Source: an uncultured Clostridia bacterium (GTDB taxonomy: Bacteria > Bacillota > Clostridia > UBA1381 > UMGS1253). From it: a DNA stretch of 13,404 nucleotides. Where the stretch lies: assembly GCA_937892135.1 (NCBI GenBank), contig CALAUK010000209.1, forward strand, positions 1 through 13,404. Direction: 5' to 3'. Below are positions 7,632 to 13,404 of this stretch, piece after piece. Made by a program: the position numbers and the translations under genes. Below the pieces are notes generated by a model that was not told the origin of the DNA, ran no database searches, and was given only the letters and a program-made list of their open reading frames with translations. Position 1 is the stretch's first letter. Every line of letters starts with the position of its first letter.

Positions 7632-7660
7632 ATTATATGTGTTTTTTTTCCATTTGTCAA
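7632..7660 (-). promoter_or_regulatory. Consensus promoter for coaD
   Basis: Read on the minus strand: TTGACA (7660-7655), 17-bp spacer, TATAAT (7637-7632), a full match at both boxes. Predicted start of transcription near 7625 leaves a leader of about 34 bases before ATG 7591. An A-rich run lies in the spacer. Confidence 0.88.
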
Positions 7661-7685
7661 GAACAAAGTAATTTTAGAATATAAT
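7654..7685 (+). promoter_or_regulatory. Possible promoter for the NodB-like deacetylase gene
   Basis: A TATAAT box at 7680-7685 and a TAGAAT box at 7675-7680 precede the gene. The only -35-like sequence, TTGTCA at 7654-7659, is 20 bp from the first and 15 bp from the second, so spacing is poor for the housekeeping sigma factor. That TTGTCA overlaps the coaD -35 box on the other strand. An alternative sigma factor is possible but no specific motif is clear. Confidence 0.4.
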
Positions 7686-7709
7686 TATCTAGAAGAAAGG
7701 AGATAAGTT

Positions 7710-8453
7710 ATGTTTAAGTGTGTAGTAATAACAAAAAAGAAAATTTTTGGCTTTGCATTGGTTCTGTCCTGCCTTATTTTAGGCACGAGCATCATGGCGG
7801 CGTTTGCGGAGGAGAGAAAAATTCCTATTTACTGTGTTGATACTAATGAAAAAAAGATTGCGATAACCTTTGACTGCGCGTGGGAGGATTTTGACACGGA
7901 CAGGATTTTAAATGTTTTAGAAAAATATGATGCCCGTGCAACCTTTTTTGTAACGGGAGATTATGTCAGAAGATGCGCTGGCTCTGTTAAAAAGTTTTCA
8001 GATGCGGGCCACGATATAGGAAATCACTCAGATAATCACCCGCATCCTAATAACCTTAGCAAAGAACAACTTAAGGAGGACACAAAAAAGTGCGCAGAGG
8101 AAATTAAAAAGCTCGGTATCGAAGAAAAAAAGCTCTACCGTTCACCTTATGGGGAGTACAATAATGCTACTGTAAGCACCATAGAGGAAATGGGATATTT
8201 CTTTATACAGTGGGATACGGACAGCTTGGATTATACTAAAATAGGCACGGCAGAAATTATCAGGCGTGTTTGTGATAAGGCAAAAGAGGGATCTATTGTG
8301 CTTTTTCATACGGGAGTGGAAAACACTTCTTTGGCCCTTGATAAAATTTTAGAAAGGTTTTCAAAAGACGGATACTCCTTTGTGACGGTCGATGAGCTTA
8401 TTTATAAAGAAAATTATAAAATAGATCCGGCGGGAAAACAAATCAGATTTTAA
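7710..8453 (+). CDS. Secreted NodB-type polysaccharide deacetylase homologue with variant metal site
   Basis: Exported carbohydrate esterase 4 (NodB) protein of 247 residues; relatives remove acetyl groups from peptidoglycan or other surface glycans. A signal peptide occupies residues 1-33 (basic KKK, hydrophobic core, AFA before EE). NodB motifs in order: motif 1 ITFDCAW (Asp55, Cys56), motif 2 GNHSDNH (His106, His110), motif 3 RSPYGEYN (Arg144), motif 4 WDTDSLDY (about 168-175), motif 5 IVLFHTG (His200). The canonical motif is TFDD, in which the second Asp binds metal; here it is Cys56. The base Asp55 and both His ligands are kept. The TFDxAW form resembles sporulation-associated clostridial deacetylases, so a spore or cell-wall role is a reasonable guess but not shown. 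GAAAGGAG at 7695-7702 is seven bases before the ATG. A lipobox-like VLSC at residues 18-21 sits within the hydrophobic core and is not convincing. Confidence 0.9.
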   Translation: MFKCVVITKKKIFGFALVLSCLILGTSIMAAFAEERKIPIYCVDTNEKKIAITFDCAWEDFDTDRILNVLEKYDARATFFVTGDYVRRCAGSVKKFSDAGHDIGNHSDNHPHPNNLSKEQLKEDTKKCAEEIKKLGIEEKKLYRSPYGEYNNATVSTIEEMGYFFIQWDTDSLDYTKIGTAEIIRRVCDKAKEGSIVLFHTGVENTSLALDKILERFSKDGYSFVTVDELIYKENYKIDPAGKQIRF

Positions 8454-8463
8454 CTTCCCTTCC

Positions 8464-8492
8464 TTGACAGAAAATTTATGCTGTGATAAAAT
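8464..8492 (+). promoter_or_regulatory. Extended -10 promoter for the VWA-like gene and recD2
   Basis: TTGACA (8464-8469), 17-bp spacer, TAAAAT (8487-8492), with TG at 8484-8485. Predicted transcription start is near 8499. It lies ten bases beyond the deacetylase stop codon, and no terminator precedes it. Confidence 0.85.
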
Positions 8493-8527
8493 AATTATAC
8501 AATAAGACAAGGTGAGAAGGTGTTTTT

Positions 8528-10261
8528 TTGAAAGTACTAAAGGCTTTAATTATGGCGGTTTTAATGCTTATGTTATCAGCATTTGTCTCTTATGCCGCAC
8601 CTGAAACAAAAAAAGCAATTTATATAGTTTATGATGATACATCGGGAATATATTATGATGAAACAGGAGAGTTTACGGATAAATGGGGAGTTTTAAAAAA
8701 TTCTGTTAAAACTCTTGCTGCTCTTGGAAACGAGGGAGATAAAATTGTTATTTATCCTATAAGCGGTGGCGGAAAGGGCATTGAATTTGAAAACAAAAAC
8801 AACCCTTCTGAGCTTATTTCAAAGATTGATAAATCTCTTACGGGATACAGCGTGAGCCGCAGCTTTAAGAGTGTTTTTGCCGCATACGAGGATTTAAAAA
8901 AGGAAAGTAATGCTTATGAAAAATGGCTTTTGGTTATAAGCAACGGAAAGTTTGAAGAATATAAAGATGAAACCAGTGACACCTCTGTTCAGGAGGAGCT
9001 TGTTTCATATACTAAAGACGGAATAAAGGTTATAAGCCATGCAATAAGTAATGATGGTGCAATTTATAACCTTAAAAATGCGGAGAATTTTTACTGCTAC
9101 AATGCGGGTGATATAAAGGAAATTTTTCCTAAAACAGTGGAGGTTTCAAACCTTATATACGGAAGAAAAACACTTACGCCTGATTATTACGAATATGATG
9201 AAAAAAATCAGCGCCTTACTATTAAAGATATTTCTCTTCCTATGAAAGAGGTTATCTTTATAACGGGCGGAACTGTTTCGGGTTCTGTCGGTAAGGTCGG
9301 AGCAGAGGAAGTAATTTCAGTTAAATCTCCCGAGGCTGTTCCGGATGTTTTTGCGAGTAACAAAGAAAAGCTTAAATATGCATCGGGAGCAGAAAAAAAT
9401 ATTTATAAATATAAAGGCTCTTCGAGCGTTCAGCCCGGAGAATACAGCTTATTGGTTTCAAACGGAACAGATGTTATAGTCGTTTTTAAAGCGGATGTAG
9501 ATTTGCAATTAAGACTTTTTAAAAACAAAAGCCGTGTTGACGAGGATGAAAGTATTTCCGTAGGTCAGTATGATTATAAAATCGTTGCTGTAAATCCGCT
9601 TACGGGGGCAGAGATTTCTTCGCCGTTGTTTGACGGAGCGGTTTACAGTGTGAAGGTTAATAATCAGGGAAATGAGACAAGTTTTGACCAGAAAGAAGGT
9701 AGTGTAAGCTTTTTGAAGGGTAGCACAAGGCTTGAGGCAAAGCTTGATCTGGGAACACAGAAATTTATTGTGGCCGATGGGTTTTATGTGTTTGGCGATG
9801 CAGATTTTACGTTAGGTGTGCCACAGACGTATTATGTTAAAAATCTTTCTTCGGCAGAGCCTTTTAAGGTGACTGTAAGAACGGAAAGCTCACCTGAAAA
9901 TGTCACGCTCTATTGCCGAAGCAAGAAAAACATTAAATTCAGGGTTGAAAAAGGCGCAGGAAGCAATGAATTTTTAGTTTATCCTGAGCATGCGAACACC
10001 AAATCATACTTATTTACGGATACGGGAGAAATTGATGTTGTGTTTACAGCTGTTATAAACGAAAACGGCGAAACGATGACATATTCAAGAAACGGGAAGT
10101 TCGTTGTTTGTGATATAAATATCTTTGTAAGAATTTTAGACTGGATTTTATATTATAAATGGGTAGTTTTATCGATAATGGCAGTTTCTTTTGCGGGAGG
10201 AGTTTCAGTAAATATCCTCTTAAGAAAAAGAAAAAAAGAAAAACAAGAGGAAGAGGAATAA
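8528..10261 (+). CDS. Membrane-anchored extracytoplasmic VWA-like protein
   Basis: Predicted type I membrane protein of 577 residues, not assignable to a named family. A signal peptide covers residues 1-23 (SYA before APE). Next, about residues 28-200, is a von Willebrand A-like domain: KKAIYIVYDDTSGIYYDE opens with a hydrophobic strand and a MIDAS-like loop, then ALGNEGDKIVIYPIS, KWLLVISNGKFEEY and DGIKVISHAISNDG look like successive strands of that fold. The metal motif DxSxS reads D36-D37-T38-S39-G40, so the last Ser is Gly and metal binding is doubtful. Residues of about 210-530 are strand-rich, hinting at Ig-like domains. One membrane helix (about 540-563) is followed by a basic RKRKKEK and acidic EEEE tail inside the cell. 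The start is TTG 8528 with GGTGAGAAGGTG immediately upstream; ATG 8552 would cut into the signal peptide. It is followed nine bases later by recD2. A surface-sensing or scaffold role is only inference. Confidence 0.75.
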   Translation: MKVLKALIMAVLMLMLSAFVSYAAPETKKAIYIVYDDTSGIYYDETGEFTDKWGVLKNSVKTLAALGNEGDKIVIYPISGGGKGIEFENKNNPSELISKIDKSLTGYSVSRSFKSVFAAYEDLKKESNAYEKWLLVISNGKFEEYKDETSDTSVQEELVSYTKDGIKVISHAISNDGAIYNLKNAENFYCYNAGDIKEIFPKTVEVSNLIYGRKTLTPDYYEYDEKNQRLTIKDISLPMKEVIFITGGTVSGSVGKVGAEEVISVKSPEAVPDVFASNKEKLKYASGAEKNIYKYKGSSSVQPGEYSLLVSNGTDVIVVFKADVDLQLRLFKNKSRVDEDESISVGQYDYKIVAVNPLTGAEISSPLFDGAVYSVKVNNQGNETSFDQKEGSVSFLKGSTRLEAKLDLGTQKFIVADGFYVFGDADFTLGVPQTYYVKNLSSAEPFKVTVRTESSPENVTLYCRSKKNIKFRVEKGAGSNEFLVYPEHANTKSYLFTDTGEIDVVFTAVINENGETMTYSRNGKFVVCDINIFVRILDWILYYKWVVLSIMAVSFAGGVSVNILLRKRKKEKQEEEE

Positions 10262-10263
10262 AA

Positions 10264-10279
10264 AGGAGGTATGGCTTTG
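10264..10279 (+). promoter_or_regulatory. Ribosome binding site that decides the recD2 start
   Basis: AGGAGGT (10264-10270) directly abuts ATG 10271, leaving no usual spacer. The in-frame TTG at 10277 is six bases beyond it, the normal distance. This favours TTG 10277 as the true start. Confidence 0.65.
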
Positions 10280-12484
10280 AGTGAGTTTGAAGTTTTTGAG
10301 GGTCGTATAACAGAAATTATTTATTCAAACTGCACCAACGGCTATACTGTTTGTGTTGTGGAAAACGATGATGAAACTATCACGGCTACGGGCTGTATGC
10401 CATATCTTGCAGAAAATGATGATGTGAAGCTTTCGGGCAAGTGGGTAACACATCCTGAATATGGCAGGCAGTTTTCGGTTAAAGGTTTTGAGAAAACTAT
10501 GCCGTCTGAGTCGGGGGCGATTTTAAAGTATTTGTCTTCGGGAGTTATAAAAGGGGTAAGGCTTGCAACTGCAAAAAAAATTGTTGACGCTTTCGGTGAC
10601 GATACGCTAAATATTATTATGACAAGCCCCGAAAGGCTTTCCGAGATAAAGGGAATAAGCTATGAAAAAGCTCTGGAAATCGGGGAGGATTATTCATTTA
10701 AGCAGGGAACACAGAGCATTATTATGTTTTTGCAGAATTACGGCATAGGCTCGGTTCTTGCCATGAAGATATACCGCCGTTTTGGTTCTGATGCAGTTTC
10801 TAAAATAAAGGAAAATCCGTATGTCCTCGCTAATGAGATTTCGGGAATAAGTTTTCGCTCGGCGGATAAAATTGCCTTTTCCTTAGGTGTAAGAGCCGAT
10901 GATAATGAGAGGATTAAAGCGGGAATTATATATGTTTTAAATGAAAACGCCCATAATTTGGGGCACACATATCTTCCAAAAGACGAGCTTGTTAATCAGG
11001 TTGCGGGAGTTTTGGGTGTTGAGATTTTGCAGGCGGAGAATGCTCTTGCGATGCTCTTGGGTGAGGCAAAGGTTTATTTGCAGAATGTAAGAGGAGAAGA
11101 GGCAGTATTTTTAGAGAATATGTTATTTTCCGAAAGCTTAATTTCAAGAAAGCTTCTGGGCCTTGTTTGCGATGACGCTCTTATGAGAGAAGACGAAGTT
11201 TTAAAGTTTATTTCAAAATGGGAAAAAGAAAACGGAACAGAGCTTGCAGATGAGCAGAAAAATGCAGTTTTTCTTGCCGCAAAGTCGGGGGCTGTTGTTA
11301 TAACGGGCGGCCCCGGAACGGGAAAGACAACTGTTATAAATGCAATTATAGATATGTTTGAAAAATCGGGGCTTAAGGTGGCGGTTACTGCGCCTACGGG
11401 GCGCGCGGCAAAAAGGCTCAGTGAGGTAACAAAAAGAGAGGCAAAAACTATCCACCGTCTTTTAGAGGTAGGTTTTGCAGACGACGATGATATAAGAGAT
11501 TTTTCGCATAAAGAAACAAACCCTCTTGAGCAGGATGCATTTATTGTAGACGAGGCAAGTATGATAGATGTAAGTCTCGGAAGTGCGCTTTTAAGAGCGG
11601 TGAAGCTAAGTGCGAGGGTTATTTTTGTCGGCGATGCAGACCAGCTTCCGTCAGTAGGAGCGGGGAATATGCTCTCTGATATAATAAACAGCAAAAAAGT
11701 GCCCGTGGTAAGGCTTAATGTTATTTTCCGTCAGGCTGAAAAAAGCATGATTGTAAGAAATGCTCACAGAGTAATTGACGGGCTTATGCCTTTGGCAAAT
11801 CAGGAGGGAACGGACTTCTTTTTTATAGGGAAAGACAATATTGAAGAGGCAAGAGAGACTGTGTGCCGTCTGTGCGACACAAGAATTCCGAAAGCCTATG
11901 GATTTGACCCTGTTGAAAATATTCAGATTCTTTGCCCGACAAGGAAAACGGAAGTTGGTACGATAGCTCTTAATGTGGCACTTCAAAGGACACTCAATCC
12001 TTTTTCGCGGGATAAAAATGAATATAAATCGGGAAATGTAATCTTCCGCGAGGGCGACAGAATAATGCATACGAAAAACAACTACGATATTGAGTGGGAA
12101 AGTATTTCGGGCACCGAGTGCGGAATGGGCGTTTTTAACGGCGATATGGGTTTTGTTGAGAAAATTGATATAGAAAACCGCAGTTTATATGCTGTATACG
12201 ACGATAAGCGGGTTATGTATGATTTATCTATGTTAGATGAAATTGAGCATTGTTATGCTATAACCGTGCATAAAAGTCAGGGCTCGGAGTTTGATGTTGT
12301 AATAATGCCTGTTTACGGGATGTCACCTTTTTTGATGAGAAGAAACCTTTTTTACACCGCAATAACAAGGGCAAAAAGCATTGTTATACTGGTTGGAAAA
12401 ATGGATACGGTGGCGAAAATGGTTTTAAATAACTCAGATTCTTTAAGATACACCTCTTTAAAATGGAGGCTTGAAAACAGTTAA
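10277..12484 (+). CDS. recD2: RecD2-type SF1 DNA helicase
   Basis: Cytoplasmic 5'-3' ATP-dependent helicase of the RecD2 (RecD/TraA-like) group, found in bacteria where it acts outside a RecBCD complex in DNA repair and replication-fork maintenance. Numbering from ATG 10271 (737 residues): an N-terminal OB-like segment (about 1-75), helix-hairpin-helix stretches (KGVRLATAKKIVDAFG and KGISYEKALEIG, about 95-140) typical of RecD2, then helicase motifs: Walker A GGPGTGKTT (346-354), motif Ia-like TAPTGRAAKRLSE, Walker B IVDEASMID (Asp427, Glu428), motif III GDADQLPSVGAGN (from 454), motif V VHKSQGSEFDVVIMP (from 666) and motif VI YTAITRAK (Arg700). All catalytic motifs are intact and length matches the family. 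ATG 10271 is only one base from GGAGG, so TTG 10277 (735 residues) is preferred. It probably shares a transcript with the VWA-like gene; that pairing has no obvious functional reason. Confidence 0.96.
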   Translation: MSEFEVFEGRITEIIYSNCTNGYTVCVVENDDETITATGCMPYLAENDDVKLSGKWVTHPEYGRQFSVKGFEKTMPSESGAILKYLSSGVIKGVRLATAKKIVDAFGDDTLNIIMTSPERLSEIKGISYEKALEIGEDYSFKQGTQSIIMFLQNYGIGSVLAMKIYRRFGSDAVSKIKENPYVLANEISGISFRSADKIAFSLGVRADDNERIKAGIIYVLNENAHNLGHTYLPKDELVNQVAGVLGVEILQAENALAMLLGEAKVYLQNVRGEEAVFLENMLFSESLISRKLLGLVCDDALMREDEVLKFISKWEKENGTELADEQKNAVFLAAKSGAVVITGGPGTGKTTVINAIIDMFEKSGLKVAVTAPTGRAAKRLSEVTKREAKTIHRLLEVGFADDDDIRDFSHKETNPLEQDAFIVDEASMIDVSLGSALLRAVKLSARVIFVGDADQLPSVGAGNMLSDIINSKKVPVVRLNVIFRQAEKSMIVRNAHRVIDGLMPLANQEGTDFFFIGKDNIEEARETVCRLCDTRIPKAYGFDPVENIQILCPTRKTEVGTIALNVALQRTLNPFSRDKNEYKSGNVIFREGDRIMHTKNNYDIEWESISGTECGMGVFNGDMGFVEKIDIENRSLYAVYDDKRVMYDLSMLDEIEHCYAITVHKSQGSEFDVVIMPVYGMSPFLMRRNLFYTAITRAKSIVILVGKMDTVAKMVLNNSDSLRYTSLKWRLENS

Positions 12485-12490
12485 AAAGAC

Positions 12491-12519
12491 TTGCGAAACA
12501 AGAAAAAGTGTGGTAGAAT
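12491..12519 (+). promoter_or_regulatory. Extended -10 promoter for the DUF89 gene
   Basis: TTGCGA (12491-12496), 17-bp spacer, TAGAAT (12514-12519), with TG at 12511-12512. Predicted transcription start is near 12526, so the ribosome binding site GAGGTG (12527-12532) would lie at the very 5' end of the message and the leader would be only about 13 bases. Confidence 0.72.
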
Positions 12520-12538
12520 AGTGCGCGAGGTGTTTTGG

Positions 12539-13404
12539 ATGAAAGTAAACAGACTTAAAGAAGAATGCATTTTTTGTTTGGTTAACAGATTCGGAAAGGC
12601 GTATGCCGAAAATGCAACAGAAAAAGAGAAAATAGAATATCTTCAGGGAGTATTAAAAATTATATCAAAGGCGGATTTTTCCGAAAGCGCTCCTGCGTTG
12701 GTTGAAAAAATAAGTGCATTGCAGAAAAAAATATGGGGCAAGGCAGATGATTACACGGAGGCAAAAAAGCATTTTAACAGTCTTCTTCTTAATATGGAGG
12801 AGGAAATTGAAAAAAGAATTGCTGAAAGTGAAAATCCTATTGAAGAGGCGGTAAAATATTCAATGATGGGAAACTACATAGACTTTGGCATTGTTGAAAA
12901 TGTTAAAGAGGACAAGCTTTCAGAGCTTATAGGCACAGCCTCGGATATTAAAGTGAGTGAAAATGAATTAAAAAATCTTGAAGAGGACTTAAGAAAGGCG
13001 AAAAATCTTGTGTTTTTGACGGATAATTGCGGAGAAGTAGTGTTTGACAAGGTTTTACTAAAAGAAATTTCAAAAAAATATCCCGATATCAAAATAGATG
13101 TTATCGTAAGAGGCGGAGACGTTTTAAACGATGTGACGATAGACGATGCAAAGCAGGTAGGCCTTTTGGAAATGTTTAATGTGGTTAAAAACGGCAGTAA
13201 AGTCCCGGGAACGTGCTTAGAAAAGATAAACCGCAAATCTAAAAAGCTTATTGATAATGCGGATGTGCTTATCTCTAAGGGTCAGGGAAACTTTGAAACA
13301 ATGAGGCACTGCGAGAAAAATGTTTATTATATTTTTATGTGCAAATGCGAAATGTTTGCAAGAGATTTTGGCGTCCCGTTATACAGCGGAATGCTTGTGA
13401 ATGA
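12539..13404 (+). CDS. DUF89/ARMT1-like damage-control phosphatase, 3' end outside window
   Basis: Member of the DUF89 (ARMT1-like) family of metal-dependent phosphatases, several of which hydrolyse damaged or surplus phosphometabolites such as sugar phosphates. The frame runs open to the window edge with 288 full codons, MKVNRLKEECIFC to SGMLVN, close to the full length of bacterial members (about 280-300), so only a short tail is missing. Visible signature: Asp162-Asn163 with Gly-Glu at 165-166 in LTDNCGEVVFD, the Asp-Asn pair that binds metal in characterised relatives; VRGGDVLNDVTIDDA (from 190), whose Asp194 or Asp198 is the likely third ligand; and ADVLISKGQGNFE (241-253). Cys10 and Cys13 form an N-terminal CxxC, typical of the prokaryotic subfamily I. 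GAGGTG is six bases before the ATG. No signal peptide; presumably cytoplasmic. Its own promoter separates it from recD2. The natural substrate cannot be read from sequence. Confidence 0.88.
   Translation, partial: MKVNRLKEECIFCLVNRFGKAYAENATEKEKIEYLQGVLKIISKADFSESAPALVEKISALQKKIWGKADDYTEAKKHFNSLLLNMEEEIEKRIAESENPIEEAVKYSMMGNYIDFGIVENVKEDKLSELIGTASDIKVSENELKNLEEDLRKAKNLVFLTDNCGEVVFDKVLLKEISKKYPDIKIDVIVRGGDVLNDVTIDDAKQVGLLEMFNVVKNGSKVPGTCLEKINRKSKKLIDNADVLISKGQGNFETMRHCEKNVYYIFMCKCEMFARDFGVPLYSGMLVN

Noticed and set aside
7761..7775. Possible lipoprotein signal (VLSC) in the deacetylase N-terminus.
   Set aside because: The Cys lies in the hydrophobic core and a better signal peptidase I site (AFA before EE) follows 12 residues later.
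11074..11694. Minus-strand open frame of 206 codons inside recD2.
   Set aside because: Serine- and alanine-rich product typical of an antisense shadow; the plus strand encodes all helicase motifs there.
12874..13236. Minus-strand open frame of 120 codons at the right end.
   Set aside because: It lies antisense to the DUF89 gene, whose plus-strand frame carries the family motifs and has a promoter and ribosome binding site.
1..13404. CRISPR arrays, insertion sequences, prophage, tRNA or rRNA genes.
   Set aside because: No regularly spaced direct repeats, transposase or integrase motifs, or tRNA/rRNA signatures were seen on either strand.

Overview
The window reads as chromosomal DNA of an anaerobic, AT-rich, Gram-positive member of the Firmicutes, probably class Clostridia. 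Grounds for this are the low-GC codon choice, strong AAGGAGG-type ribosome binding sites with occasional TTG starts, a ClpC-type chaperone with a UVR motif, a rubrerythrin (a marker of anaerobic oxidative-stress defence), a RecD2-type helicase and short U-tailed hairpin terminators. This is inference from gene content; no rRNA is present and no species can be named. Base and codon use look even throughout, with no insertion sequence, integrase, tRNA, phage gene or CRISPR array. It looks like a core chromosomal region, not an island. No gene-free stretch exceeds about 120 bases.

Layout: (1) 1-1806 is the 3' three-quarters of clpC, closed by a strong terminator. (2) 1857-3721 holds an M20 metallopeptidase with its own promoter, then rubrerythrin and a terminator. 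(3) 3736-4729 is a DMT/EamA permease with its own promoter. (4) 4754-7122 is a two-gene unit: an OPT-family peptide transporter and, two bases after its stop codon, a small PqqD-like protein. A perfect 16-bp bidirectional hairpin ends it. (5) 7124-7591, minus strand, is coaD (phosphopantetheine adenylyltransferase), converging on that hairpin. (6) From the coaD promoter region the plus strand resumes with a secreted NodB-type deacetylase whose metal-site Asp is replaced by Cys. (7) 8464-12484 is a membrane-anchored VWA-like protein with a degenerate MIDAS motif, followed nine bases later by recD2. (8) 12491-13404 is a promoter and a DUF89/ARMT1-like damage-control phosphatase that runs off the window end.

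The genes are mostly short independent transcription units, so most neighbours need not share a function. The two clearest couplings are OPT transporter plus PqqD-like protein, where a peptide-binding fold sits beside a peptide transporter with no RiPP maturase, and VWA-like protein plus recD2. Six core promoters can be read directly. All have exactly 17 bp between the -35 and -10 boxes, four have TAAAAT as the -10 box, and four have an extended TGn motif. These promoters also correct the starts of the M20 and coaD genes, whose longest reading frames begin inside or upstream of the promoter. No complete new defence or mobile system is evident. The best candidates for undescribed biology are the OPT/PqqD pair, the VWA-like surface protein and the Cys-substituted NodB protein.
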